From the NCBI GenBank assembly GCA_951640165.1, contig OX621260.1, positions 12,728,001 to 12,792,000 on the forward strand: a DNA stretch of 64,000 bases. Direction: 5' to 3'. Below the pieces are notes generated by a model that worked only from the letters and a program-made list of their open reading frames with translations, had not been told where the DNA came from and ran no database searches. The stretch's first letter is position 1; every line of letters begins with the position of its first letter. This DNA comes from Pseudoips prasinana (Eukaryota; Arthropoda; Insecta; Lepidoptera; Nolidae). A program made the position numbers and the translations under genes. Below are positions 40,160 through 51,371 of this stretch, piece by piece.

Positions 40160-40975
40160 AATCATGCGGGGAGTCTTTGGGGACTGCCGATAGAAGTAAA
40201 AACTATTTATTCATTTCTCATACTCGGAAATTAATGTTTACTTTCCATTATTTATATCCTAGTAGCGAGTGGAAGATCCTGCTTCCCACTTTAGGGCGGT
40301 AAAGACTAAGACTTATAGTAAATGCTTCCCTCCCTATAATGGGAATAAATTTAAAAAATAGAACTAAATTTGAGTAGGCAGTCGGCTGTAAAAAAACTAA
40401 CATAAATAGGAAAAAAATGCGGCGGTCATGTGAGTGTATAAACGGCCAGTGAGAATTTAAAAAAAGAACCTCCGTCATACGAATATTCAATCAGGTCACA
40501 TGTCCTGATGCGAGTTCAACATTTTTACTCCTCCCAAAAAAGTGCACAACGCTGCTAAAGAAGTTATCACTTCAAAAAAGAAAACAAAGCAAGAATTTTA
40601 TTCGAATACATCTAGCGCTTGAAGCGTCTAGAAATATGATTCAGTCTTTAATGGCGGTTGAGTTCCGTTTACGAAGCCAATTGTACTTACAGAATACATA
40701 TTAATTTCCCTAAATATTTTATTGTTATTATTTAAGTTTAATAATTATTACTTAGATTATGTTGTGACTAACATAATGGATATTATTATGTACTGTAACT
40801 TACTAGACAATTATAATATTTCCCACTGCACCTCACGATTGCTATAAATAAATTTCATATTTGAAATAGTACTCGTATAATTATCAAAGTATGTCAAAAT
40901 ATTGAATAAAGTATAGTAGTAGTATTGGATATTAAGAGGCTGACAATAATATTAGTAGGAAAATGTCTTCCTAAT
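40160..40975. other. AT-rich spacer
   Basis: No family recognised; an 80-codon minus-strand frame at 40248-40490 has no motif. Confidence 0.35.
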
Positions 40976-40979
40976 AGAA

Positions 40980-41362
40980 TTTAGCCTATTGTGGCCAGTC
41001 TCAATGGAGACTAGTCATTGGCACAGGAAATATTATAATGCATATGAAATTCATTAATGAATTAACCTCGCCTATGTACAGGACTTTTTTTGTAACATTT
41101 AACTTAAATGTATGTTACTGTGTGCAATAAAGACTAAGAATGTATAAGCGTATGCGCATACACTGGTACTTTTCCAATACTTAAAGTTCATGATCCTTTA
41201 GGAGATCAATTGCAGGACTGACGGGTTTACATGCTCTCCAAGGCACAGAAGAGTTCTTAGTTGAAACATTTCAATATCACTTTTTTGGCCCAACCCGGGA
41301 TTTGAACCTAGGACCCTTCACCCGCGGTTGAACAGGCTACCGCTAAACCAATGAGACAGAAA
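40980..41362 (-). mobile_element. Decayed SINE-C
   Basis: CAATGGAGACTAG, TATTATAATGCA, TTCATGATCC, ACTGACGGGTTTACATGCTC, CAACCCGGGATTTGAACCTA and CTACCGCTAAACCAATGAGA are SINE-C blocks in inverted order. A LINE-like tail (TTACTGTGTGCAATAAAGAC, 41100-41130) interrupts it. Confidence 0.6.
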
Positions 41363-41756
41363 ATCATTATCATTACAACATAAACCAGTATCAACGCAAT
41401 AGATGTATACATCAATAACTCGAACAATAATTCACATAAGCTCTCTAAGCAAAAACTTGTACCAGACTGAATATTAGAAATAAATCAATTATATGTTTAA
41501 TTTACTATCAATCGTAGTCCATTAGTGCCAGTATCGATTTAACATTCTCTCGTTCACACGTACTTTTATTATTTATGGGTGCTACTTTATAATTATATCG
41601 TTATTTTTGTCTTATACAGCATGATCCTGGTCGAACCAGCTACCAAAACATTAATGCCTAATCTCACTTCATCAGCCTGAAATCGTCCACTGCAGGAGAT
41701 ACGCCTCCTCCAAAGGGTTTCCAAACATTTCCATTTGGTGGGGTTTGCCGTAAGAG

Positions 41757-42515
41757 AGTTAGTTAGGGCACAGCGTTCATTCGCTCGAAGAGCAGCCCGA
41801 CTGGGGAAGTACCTCCACCTTACAGAAGACATTCCTTAATAATGACATTAATAATTTAATGTTGTGTTTCCCAGTGTGAGAAAGGTTGCCAAAGCTCACC
41901 GGGGTGGGGGGAAGGGTCAGCCACACTTGTTTGCTGACTCTTAAAGGCCGGCAACGCACCCACGACACCTCCGGTGTTGCGAGTGTCCATGGACGGCGGT
42001 GATCGCTTACCATCAGGTGACCCACTTGCTCGTTGATCACTGTAATACTGTATTTCGAAGTTCAAAATAGCGATGAACTGTAGCCCTAAAGTACTGAAAC
42101 GCGACTCACGTTAGTGCGAAAGTGCGCCACATCGATACACATAATTTCGAATGTTTTCCACCGCGATGCACGTTAGTGCGAAATCGTTTGGGTTAGGTTA
42201 GGTTAGAACGGTGACTATTTGGCGCGCGAAGGCGAGCGAGCGTAGCGAGCGTGCCGCGGCAGCGGCCGCCGAGCGCTAGAAAAACATTAACCATGGATAT
42301 CTCCATAATGGCATGCCTTCGCATTTACTGGACTTTCGCACTAACGTGCATCGCGCTGGAATACATTCGACAATGTGTGAATCGATGTGGCGCACTTTCG
42401 CACTAACGTGAGTCGCGTTTCAGTACTTTAGGGCTACAGTTCATCGCTATTTTGAACTTCGAAATACAGTATTACAGTCCTCGTTGATCGACCTCTGACA
42501 TAAAACAAAATCACC
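41757..42515 (+). repeat. LINE 3' end (same family as 18042) containing a MITE
   Basis: CATTCGCTCGAAGAGCAGCC, GGAAGTACCTCCACCTTACA, AAGGCCGGCAACGCACC, GCTTACCATCAGGTGACCCA, then after the MITE CGACCTCTGACATAAAACAA as the A-rich tail. Its 3' end adjoins family C. Confidence 0.65.
42038..42479. mobile_element. Long-TIR MITE with 9-bp target duplication
   Basis: It is 442 bp. The first 98 bp after the terminal base (ACTGTAATACTGTATTTCGA ... GCGCCACATCGAT) are exactly inverse to the other end. Similarity continues imperfectly to about 150 bp per arm. CTCGTTGAT flanks both sides (42029-42037, 42480-42488). Each arm holds CACGTTAGTGCGAAA twice. The centre is very GC-rich (GGCGAGCGAGCGTAGCGAGC, GCGGCAGCGGCCGCCGAGCG). 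Long TIRs plus 9-bp duplication suggest Mutator-like mobilisation. No transposase. Confidence 0.78.
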
Positions 42516-42654
42516 ACCGTTGGTATGCGAGTTGGCGACCACAGTTAGGTGGTAGCTGGTACACACGTGGCGGTGCTGCCTGACTACCTTCTGTATCCCT
42601 TAGTCACCTTTTACGATACCCACGGGAGGGGTAGACCTGATATCATCTGATCCT

Positions 42655-42892
42655 GATATTATCGCCACCCCATTTCATCCCGTGGGGAGCGTAGAAGTCG
42701 TCACGAGGGAATATATTTATCAGAGGACGGGCAGCAGAGCCCGTGTACTATGACCATCATACAGCCATCGCCAACCCGTTTGCCAAGCGTGGCGATTATG
42801 GCACATCCCTTCAAATGATGGACACAACTCTATTGTGAAAATCGTTGTATGTCCACTAGTGGACGTCATTTGGCTGCCATAATGAAAAGACC
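42655..42892 (+). repeat. RTE-type LINE 3' end, family B
   Basis: CACCCCATTTCATCCCGTGG, GCCAACCCGTTTGCCAAGCG, TGGCGATTATGGCACATCC, GTCCACTAGTGGACGTCATT and GGCTGCCATAATGAA. The most complete plus-strand family-B copy. The terminal words mirror RTE-A, so B is probably an RTE relative. Confidence 0.62.
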
Positions 42893-43270
42893 GTCGTTAT
42901 AAACACAAGGTCCGCCATAATAATAACATTTAATTCGTACCTTAATATAGACAGAACCATTCAGACAATATGTAGTAAAAATATAGCTAAAATATAAAAT
43001 TTAGATAATTAAACCTATACATGATGCTTGAAAATACCTTAATTTAAGTTAGTTAAATATCATTACTGTTATAAAATAAATCTTATTGTAAATTATTTCC
43101 TACAATCCGTGTACCTAGATATCTATTACATATGTATACATATTTAGATACACGGATCATGTAGATTATAAATATGAAATAATTATAAATTCATTATATA
43201 TTACTACGAACATGTTCTGACTATTTACAAGCGCTTTTTTAAAGTCTACGTGAATAAAAACCTTTTTTAT
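42893..43270 (+). repeat. LINE 3' UTR (family F)
   Basis: ACACAAGGTCCGCCATAATA, CTTAATATAGACAGAACCAT, CAATATGTAGTAAAAATAT, then GACTATTTACAAGCGCTTTT and CTACGTGAATAAAAACC with T/A tail. It contains an inverted duplication at 43105-43157. Confidence 0.62.
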
Positions 43271-43291
43271 TTTATACGGGAATTCTTGTTA

Positions 43292-43400
43292 ACTGCCTCG
43301 ATGGTTTAGTGGTAGTGGGTTCACCTGCAGTTATTGAGATTCTGGATCGGGCCAAGAGTGCCATTGTGATTATTTGTCAAGAAAAAACACCTAGTAACTG
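43292..43400 (+). repeat. SINE-C head, decayed
   Basis: AACTGCCTCGATGGTTTAGT, GGTAGTGGGTTCACCTGCAG, GATTCTGGATCGGGCC. The B box is mutated. Confidence 0.55.
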
Positions 43401-43754
43401 GAGCTGAAGATGAGCTTGGCGCTTATACGTTGACGGTGTTACTCGCCTCGGAAAGTACTGAATTACATTTCGTTTACAATTCGTGTGATTCTAATATAAC
43501 TGTTACACGAGTACATTTTTCATTAGCTACATTTAGTACATTCGACCCACACTGAGAGCAGGGTCATTTTGACAAGGTCACACTGAGGTGTACTATCATT
43601 TGTCAAATCTCTTGATAATCACCATGTCTATAATAGAAGATTTAATGTGTAAGTCAACTATTACTTAAAATTAATAATAATGTATACCGGTATTCACTAC
43701 GTTTTTTTTACAGTTTTACACTATTCTCTTCTATTTTCGCTGGACATATAATCC

Positions 43755-44003
43755 TTCCAGTGACCCTCACAAGATCATCGGTCAATCTTGTAGGTTCTTG
43801 GTCCACTCGAGAACCTTTCTGCCCCAGCGGCTGTCGGCTTTACGAGCTATGTGCCCTACCCACTGCGACTTCAGCTTGGCAATTCTTCGGACTATGTCGC
43901 TTACTTTGGAAGTCGCTGGATGCGGATAGCGCAAGACCGGCAATTGTGGAGATCTTTGGGGGAGGCCTTTGTCCAGCAGTAGGCGTCTTTCGGCTGATAG
44001 TCT
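43755..44003. pseudogene. Twin-primed RTE-A LINE stub
   Basis: 43911-44003 is plus-strand RTE-A 3' end (AGTCGCTGGATGCGGATAGC to TTTCGGCTGATAG). 43755-43910 is the adjoining upstream coding part in reverse; minus-strand translation gives KVSDIVRRIAKLKSQWVGHI, ARKADSRWGRKVLEWTKNLQ. The two pieces meet at the same point of the consensus (GGGTCACTGGA / AGTCGCTGG), with almost nothing lost. That is the signature of twin priming (5' inversion) during insertion. A plus-strand frame at 43760-44011 is an artefact of the inversion. Confidence 0.8.
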
Positions 44004-44009
44004 TGTTTT

Positions 44010-44770
44010 AAAGCTTGTGAGATCATAGATAAGTCTAAGTGAAGGGAAATTAAAAAGGTCTCTTTTATAGTATGGGCAATAGTGGAATGGTAACATTGTT
44101 TATCAATGTTGCCAACGCAATGGTAGAAAAACAAAAATATGTTTTGCATAAATTCAGCCTATCCAATGCCCTTTATAAAATTATATCATTTAGGTATATT
44201 GCGACTTATTTACATTACCCATGTATTATTAGGTATTTCTACAAGATATTATCATAATATTACTCAGCGGTTGGAGGATGCAATTTGAATGCATATTCAA
44301 TATTTTTATCTTATTTATCAATCAATTACTTTATCTCGACATTATACGATGACCTTATGTAAATAAATAGCGTCATAGTTGTTGTAAAATGTACATAAAT
44401 AAAGTGTATTTTGCTTTGTAGCTCTATTTATAAAATGCGGTTGTATAATCTAGTACTATACGATGCGGTTGTTAAATAGGTCATAGGTAGTTAAGTTGAA
44501 TTTTCCGGCGGGGTTTAAATCAGCACCACTATCAATCTGGGGTAGGCGCTCTGCTGCACTCCGCTCTGCTGTTTCAATAACCACTAAACCAATAGACCTA
44601 GACCATTGTAATTGTTAAATTGCTTCTAAGGAAATATAGTCTTTTACTAATTCTTTTATTTCCTTTAACTAGATTTCTTTCGCTTATTACCTTCGGCTTC
44701 GGCTAGAAACCAACTTTCAGGTGGGCTCTATAATAATAAAAGTAGAAAACATTCACTCACACCGTCCAAC
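44010..44770. other. AT-rich spacer
   Basis: Nothing recognised. Confidence 0.4.
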
Positions 44771-44779
44771 AATCCATCC

Positions 44780-45110
44780 ATCCACTCTCTAGCCATCTGC
44801 GCGGGACATATTATAGTTAATAAGTTTATGCGCAACCACAGGGGCACTTTTAATCTATCACTCTCATGATCTGGTGGTAGGTATGACTAGCGACACGTTC
44901 GGATAGAGGTCAGATACAGGACCGACGGCTTTACGTTCTCTCCGAGGTACAAGGGTTTAATACCGCCAACGCCCAGACTTCGGGCTCATACAAAAAAAAA
45001 TCTTTTTACAGAAATATCGTAAAATCACTTTTGGCCCGTCCCGGGATTGTAACCCAGGACCTTGTTAGCTGCGATTGGACATGCTACCGCTAAAGCAACG
45101 AGGCAGTCAA
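44780..45110 (-). mobile_element. SINE-C, nearly full length
   Basis: TAGCCATCTGCGCGGGACAT, CACTCTCATGATCTGG, GACTAGCGACACGTTCGG, AGACTTCGGGCTCATAC, TCCCGGGATTGTAACCCAGG (B box) and TGCTACCGCTAAAGCAACGA (A box). Confidence 0.75.
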
Positions 45111-45169
45111 GGGTACTAGCCAGTAGCCAAATAAAATTTTATAAAGTTGATACATGTCTTAGATAAAAG

Positions 45170-45425
45170 TACGATATACTATTTGAATTAATAATTAAAC
45201 TTCAACATAATCTCTTTGACAATAACTTAATACAAGCTAGCTAAATATCATTATTATTGTGAAATAAATTTATAAATGTTTTCATACAATCCGTGTACTT
45301 AAATATCTATGTTAGTAGAAATAATTATTTATACCTACTTAATTATATTACTACAAACATGTTCTGACTATTTACAAGCGCTTTCTTAAAGTCTACGCGA
45401 ACAAAAACCATTTTTATTATTTATA
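45170..45425 (+). repeat. LINE 3' UTR (family F)
   Basis: CATAATCTCTTTGACAATAA, ACAAGCTAGCTAAATATCAT, CATGTTCTGACTATTTACAA and GTCTACGCGAACAAAAACC. This uninterrupted copy shows the ancestral single orientation of the segment that is palindromic at 12782-12929. Confidence 0.62.
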
Positions 45426-45821
45426 CTGATTTTACATCTCAAAATTTCTTAGTAAAGTCGTTGATGATGAGTAAAATTCGCGTAACTAATGTCTCTACCA
45501 TGTGATATTCACATTCCTTGAAGTAAAAAGAGCGTAACGTACATTCTTTTCAGACATTGACATGACTTATACTAGTATGAAATGCGTTTAGAATTCTTTT
45601 TAACATGTGACTCACTTCTCTTTTACGCGTGATTTTCTGTTATATAATGATATTACAAACATTTAAGACATGTAACTATCATCTTGTTTACATAGTTCAA
45701 ACTAATTTTACATAATATGATTGGTGTTTTTTGCTATATTGGTGTTTATGCTCTCAAAACGGTGTTATAATTTGTCCGGCCGGGATTAGAGTTTAAAAGT
45801 TGTGTAAAAGCAAATATTTGC

Positions 45822-45937
45822 AGGTGGACTGACGATCTTGCAAAGTTCGCGGGAAGCCGCTCGATGCGGACCGCACAAGATCGGCCATGCTGGAGATCCT
45901 GGGGGGAGATCTTTTTCCAGCAGTGGACGTCTTTATT
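45822..45937 (+). pseudogene. RTE-A stub
   Basis: CAGGTGGACTGACGATCTTG, CGGGAAGCCGCTCGATGCGG, CCAGCAGTGGACGTCTTTAT: RTE-A C-terminal codons with changes; the GAT tail is lost. Confidence 0.6.
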
Positions 45938-46267
45938 AAGTCAAAAATTTACTTGAGTCCTAGACACTTTTGATGTGTGTACGTTACCATTTATGCCCAT
46001 TTATCTTGTTCTAACAAAGTGTAAATCAGTAGAATATTTCGTTCACTTTTTTATATGTTATGTCCTGAAAAACCGCAAGAGGGTAGTTAATGAGTAATTA
46101 GCGGCAGAGAGCGCCTTCCTTGGGATTTGACGTGGACATACATGAGCGGTTTGTAGGGATGTTTTGTGCAAATTTCACTTTACGTTAATCCGCGAAGATA
46201 GGTTGTTTGTGATCCTTTAAATGGGTTGCACAGAATTGCTATTTTGAATTTAGTTGTAGAAATAATA

Positions 46268-46372
46268 ATAATAATATTCTAGGTCACTATTTACAAACGG
46301 CCATTTGATCCCAAAACTAAGCAGAACTTGTACTATGGAAGCCAGATAACTGATATACTACATAATAATTAT
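46268..46372 (-). repeat. SINE-A tail
   Basis: TATTCTAGGTCACTATTTAC, GATCCCAAAACTAAGCAGAA, CCAGATAACTGATATACTAC. Head missing. Confidence 0.65.
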
Positions 46373-46379
46373 ACTACAC

Positions 46380-48200
46380 AAATACAACTTAAAGTTAAAG
46401 TATCTACGCTAGATTTAGTTTTAATTAGTGACTATTTATTTTTAATAAAAATCTGCCCAACATTATCTTTAATGTATATATTTAGTAAATATGCCATTTT
46501 GTGCGAAAATAAATATTAGGTGGGGTAAAAGTGAGTTTTTATCTCCTACCGAAAAATACACTGTCTATATGCCCAGTTAACGGTATTCTAGTATAATATA
46601 AATTACAATACAGCCATTAATTGATACATGACGATGATGATGATGGTAGGGTACGCAATAAATTATAATTTTACAACCATAGTGTAGAAAGTAAACAGTA
46701 GTTCAACATGAAAGCACGGTTTGTGTGAATCATAAAATAATTTAGTGCCTTTACTTAAGGTGACTTTTACTACTACAGTAATAAAACTGCTTTTACTAAT
46801 GCTAATTCGGACGCTACCTAACGGCGCCGTAGAAATGCTCTTTACAAATACTTAATAAAAGTTTACGTAAAGGTATTATCCAGTAATCCCCGCAAAGCTC
46901 CCACACCGGTCGGATGTTGCACCTTATTTCCTGTCTTCCATTTTTATTGCAGTCATCATGCAGTGTAATAGTTTGCAGCAATTAATCAGAGGTTCAGATT
47001 AAACCAATGACCTTCATCGAAAGTCCGGCCGCGTGAGGTATGCGTTCCTGATCGAATAGAGGAAGCGGCGACTTAAACTTTGAATTTACGTTGAATTTAC
47101 GATTAAAATATCTTTGCTATAATTACAAATGACGTGAAGACTGAACATAGTGAAAAATTGTAATGAGTAACTCACGCATCGTCTACCCTGATACATCTCC
47201 ACCCTGTCGCAACGAGCCGCACGCGCCCTCACACGCAGTGCGAGACGGGACGTGACACCGTGCAGGTCGCATTCGCCCTAAAGATAATCTCATGAAGCGG
47301 TCGAAATTGTTGGCCAAATCCAACAACTGATAGATGTTAGCCCCGAAGAAATGTGCACGAGACGGTCGGTTGGTTCGATTTGAAACTGGCTTTAGGGGAT
47401 CTTCGTCCTTCCAAAAGGAAGCTATTGAAATCCGAGGGAGGAGTTAGTTAGAACAGATTCTTATTTACGCTTTATGAGCAGATAGACTATAGAAGTGCCT
47501 CCGCATTACAGAAACGCTACATCATAATATTATTATGAGGAAACAAATAAAAAAAAATGTAGTGCCATCTGGGAATTAGACTATTGCGGGACCTGTCATC
47601 GTTCCCGTAAATCCTTATGCTAAGTCAAATAAACCACGCTGATGTTTATTGCGTGTCTTGTTGAAATAAATGCATGGCTTGCTGCGACACGCATTCTTAA
47701 TATTATAGTTAAACATAACATCTTCCAATATAACAAACGACATTCTGCATTGAAACTATTGTGGTAATTAATAAAAAAACATGAGTAGGTTCCTTTTGAA
47801 CCTTTCAATATTCTAAAAGCTCTAGTCATGACGTAATGCCGATAGCACTTCACCCTTTCTTTGAAACAACCGTTAAATATAAAAAACAGCCAATTTAACT
47901 ATTTCATTGTGCAGAACATAATCATTAATATTTATCAAACAGTTTTCATACTTAATGTTTGCAATAATTACAGTACAGTAAGTGGAACCGTAAATATTTA
48001 GTTAATTAGGTTCTTAGACACACCAAAACATATCTTGTATTTTAAGTGTATGGATGTAGGATTTATCACTTTCACAGAAAACGTTTTGAAGTGCCTACTG
48101 CTACGTAGTTTTTCTTTATATCACCCTAAGGTTGACTGGTAGAGAATGCGTTCAGTATTAAGTTCGCCTGTGTACATACACGTGCAAAAGATTTAAATAA
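46380..48200. other. Repeat-poor region
   Basis: No TE family recognised. A GC-richer patch at 47170-47300 (CGCAACGAGCCGCACGCGCC, GTGCGAGACGGGACGTGACA) stands out but has no long open frame. A 77-codon minus-strand frame at 47620-47853 lacks motifs. Confidence 0.35.
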
Positions 48201-48214
48201 AAAAACACTTCATA

Positions 48215-48310
48215 TATTGTTAGGGTTCCATATCCTTAAACGAGATAAGAAACCATTATAGGATCACTTCACTGGCCATCTGTCTGTTTGTTTGATCTCC
48301 AAAACAGGTA
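48215..48310 (+). repeat. Diverged AGGGTTCCGT-like 5' end
   Basis: TTAGGGTTCCATATCC, AACCATTATAGGATCACTTC and CTGTCTGTTTGTTTGATC resemble the opening of that family. Ends with no recognisable partner. Confidence 0.4.
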
Positions 48311-48317
48311 ATTAGTA

Positions 48318-48520
48318 ATTTGAAGGGCATTAGGTAGCCTTAATGTGTGCAATGCACATTATTCCAGACATTTTATATCGGCCAATTTAGTTAAGCAAAA
48401 ACGGAAATTGTATCTCGTTTAATCCTCTCAAAAAACGACATGGTCTTAATAAATAGTTTAAGGGCATTGGGTAGGCTGAATGTGTGCGAACCACGTTATT
48501 ATATTGGTACCAAAATCGGC
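48318..48520. repeat. Short diverged direct repeat
   Basis: TTTGAAGGGCATTAGGTAGC, CTTAATGTGTGC (about 48319) recurs as TTTAAGGGCATTGGGTAGGC, TGAATGTGTGC (about 48457). Confidence 0.55.
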
Positions 48521-48697
48521 AACAATAATTTTAAAAGTAAACTTTAAAAAATGAGCTGAACGACCTTTTTTATTTTTTAAAATTATTCTAAAATTTGCTT
48601 TAAAATATAATCTTTTTTTTATTAAATTGTAATAAAAAACGCATATTTTTTTTTAAATGTTTTGTTTAATTTTTACTCACTAAATTGAGTTATCAAA

Positions 48698-49270
48698 AAT
48701 GCCTTGACCGTTGATAAAGTGTTAGTAATTAGGAAATGCAAAGGTATTAAAATCTACATTTTAACATTCATACCGGCATTTATACTATATACACTTAAAA
48801 TCGTAAGTAGGTACTAACCCAGCAGTGTATATCGTGGCAGGCAATTTGATATTGAATTGCAGTTGGCAATATCTTACCTTTGATTTTACTCGATTTATTA
48901 CGGAAACCTGTTTGTTTTGTCAAGTATAAATTTTCACACATTATATCCACTGCCCTTAAACTAGATTAATTAATTATTAATTCTCGCTTAATTTATTTTA
49001 ATATATTTTTTATAGTTACTTATCAATATTAACCGATTTAAATGCCTTGACCATTTCATAAAGTGTTTGTAATTAGGAAATGCAAAGACATTGAAATCTA
49101 GATTTTATCATCCATGTCTGTATTTGTACTGTATACACTTAAAATCCTAAGTACTAGCCCAGCAGTGTATATCGTGGCAGGCAATTTGATATTGAATTGC
49201 AGTTGGCAATCTTACCTTTGATTTTACTCGAATTATTACGGAAACCTGTTTGTTTTGTCAAGTATAAATG
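48698..49270. repeat. Local direct duplication of about 230 bp
   Basis: ATGCCTTGACC, GTAATTAGGAAATGCAAAG, CCCAGCAGTGTATATCGTGG, CAGGCAATTTGATATTGAAT and TGCAGTTGGCAAT through GTCAAGTATAAAT occurs at 48698-48931 and 49041-49269, offset about 343 bp. The last 110 bp of each unit are nearly identical, the first half is diverged. Not a family seen elsewhere here. Confidence 0.85.
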
Positions 49271-49714
49271 TCATGGGCTGCAATAAAACATTATATTTTA
49301 TGTTTCCTGATTATAATGGTTTCCGTTAAATAAATAATTTACTAGAACAAATTCATTAGTAATATCAAATACCTAATTATATAATACTATTGGTAGTTGA
49401 GTGATAAACTGATAATAATCTTGAACTAAGGTATAAAATGAAGGTCTTTAAAATAAATAGTACGTCAGGGATTTTCGTTATAAAATACGCATAACCTACA
49501 TGCGTATTTTCACGCAACAATGCCTAAATGCGCTTCTCTGGTGTGGTGTCTTAAGCATAATGACCCGCATGGACTGCAAAACCCTCGGTCATGCCCTCCC
49601 CCATGGGATGTCAGAACAGTGACGCAAACTTTATTTCTTATCTTATTTTTGTTTAGTGTCTGTGTTAGCTGTATGTATGTTTCCTGCCTACAAATAATAA
49701 GGTAAAAGTGTCGG

Positions 49715-49890
49715 AAAAGGCGACTAAGGGATACACCAGTTAGTCGGGTAGTACCGTCACCTGTGTACTATGTACGACTTAGCTCGGTCTGCAAATCGAA
49801 TGCCAAGCGCGGTGAGTAGGGCAAACCCTCCGTTTGAAACCATTGGGTCCTATGTCCAGCAGTAGACGAAATCAGGTTGATGATCTCTGT
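49715..49890 (+). repeat. RTE-type 3' end, family C
   Basis: GGCGACTAAGGGATACACCA, GTTAGTCGGGTAGTACCGTC, CCTATGTCCAGCAGTAGACG, AAATCAGGTTGATGATC. Plus strand, complete to the 3' tip. Confidence 0.6.
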
Positions 49891-50012
49891 TTAATAACAA
49901 TAATAAAAAAACTAGTAAGAAAAGTGAAAAAAGCTCACCCAGACTCAGAACAACTACATATGGGTCACATACAGTTATATATACTTCTCATCAAAATAGT
50001 TAATTTTTTGTG

Positions 50013-50135
50013 TTCATCATCATCATATCAGCCGAAAGACGCCCATTGCTGGACAAAGGCCCTCCACAATTGCCGGTCTTGCGCGTTATCCAGCGGCTTT
50101 TTGTTCATGGTTGCCATTCCAGAACCTTTCTGACC
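50013..50135 (-). repeat. RTE-A 3' stub, inverted
   Basis: TCATCATCATATCAGCCGAA, AGACGCCCATTGCTGGACAA, TTGCCGGTCTTGCGCG, then GAACCTTTCTGACCCAGCGG with an internal deletion. Confidence 0.62.
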
Positions 50136-50269
50136 CAGCGGATTATCTGAATGGGATAGTATACATATACACGTAATATATTTCTCTACCCTACCATGGA
50201 TAGTCGTTGAAATGCTTCAAGTCAATTCAAGCTAAGCTCTAATCACAGCCGCAGCTGAATGCCCTCTAT

Positions 50270-50400
50270 ATTTCTGCGTCAGGCGAGTTGACGCGAACGG
50301 TCGCTTCGTTACCGCGATCGCGATTAAACGTCAATTAGGCCCATTGTCGCACGATCCCTTATAAATAAGCTTACTGTCAATCCGGTTCCGACTAGTTCTA
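50270..50400 (+). promoter_or_regulatory. Weak promoter candidate (TATA motif after a CG-rich patch)
   Basis: GCGAACGGTCGCTTCG and CCGCGATCGCG precede TTATAAATA at about 50359-50367. No coding frame starts downstream. Listed because it stands out in base composition only. Confidence 0.2.
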
Positions 50401-51326
50401 TTGGCACAGACTAAAAATATTAGTGGGATATGGAAGATATTGATTTATTATTATTATTGTATGCAATACCAACCATATTAATTTTAATAGCGTTCCATTT
50501 CAAATTCAAAATTAGAATGGTTTCATTAATTGTGTTAGTTTTGTTGGAGAAAAATACGTCCTAAGAGTAAATAAGCAACACGTTAGAACCTCTCGTTTTG
50601 TGCCGTATTAATAGATTGCCAGTACTTTGTTGGTTCTGTTCTTTCCTTATGAGCTACATTAAGAATATATGTAAACACATTTAAATTAGCCAAGTGCTGT
50701 AAAAGACAAAATTGCCAGCATTGTCTAGATAAATAATAATCAATCTTAAGAATTAACTGTTGGGTATCTATCTACTTACAAATTTTATGAGTAAAAATAG
50801 TTGAATAAACACACTATAAGATTAATCTTACTAATTAATCAATATATGCACACTTTTATAAGTAAAAAAGTCTAACTTACAAAAGAAAGAAACCGTTTTT
50901 TTAAATAAGAAGGATAACTTATAACAAACTAGAATATGATTTGAAAAAAAAATTAACCTATCCTGCGCGTTTTTACAACAAAGAAGACTCCTTAAACACG
51001 TTTTCCGGGTGAGAATTGTAGATAGGGTGTTATAGACTTTGTACTGATCTACAGAGTATATCCAATCAAACTTAAAGTTACACAACGACGACGACGACGT
51101 ATAACTTAAGAAATAAAAACAATTATCAACTAATTGCCGTACCACGGCAAAACAACACTATTATTTGAGGGAGACACACACGACGCACGCACACATACCT
51201 GATGACCTTAAAAACTGAGATAACATCAACAAATTTAAAACCAGCCTTAAAAAATATATATTGTATAATACAACCATTGACCTATATGTATTCTACTAGA
51301 CGCGCAATCCCATATTGAGAATTTGC

Positions 51327-51371
51327 TCACTGAGTTGCAGCGCCCGCGTTGCAACTCAATAAGCAATTTTG
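51327..51371. repeat. Imperfect hairpin before a CGCGCG stretch
   Basis: TTGCTCACTGAGTTGCAGCG and its near-inverse (CGTTGCAACTCAATAAGCAA), four mismatches, loop CCCG. GCGCGCGCGCCCC follows within 25 bp. Confidence 0.6.

Larger units (their letters stand above)
41668..42650 (-). repeat. RTE family C end, split by a nested LINE end and MITE
   Basis: Left piece 41668-41757: TCATCAGCCTGAAATCGTCC, ACTGCAGG, GTTTGCCGTA. Right piece about 42520-42650: GTTGGTATGCGAGTTGGCGA, CCACAGTTAGGTGGTAGCTG, CCTTAGTCACCTTTTACG. The undivided 55765-55955 gives the same order. Everything between was inserted later. Confidence 0.65.

Noticed and set aside
42186..42204. TTAGG-like repeats (GGGTTAGGTTAGGTTAG), the insect telomere unit
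   Set aside because: Only about three units, inside the long-TIR MITE; too short for telomeric DNA.
50359..50400. Functional TATA promoter
   Set aside because: No downstream coding or transcript signal; kept only as a low-confidence regulatory note.
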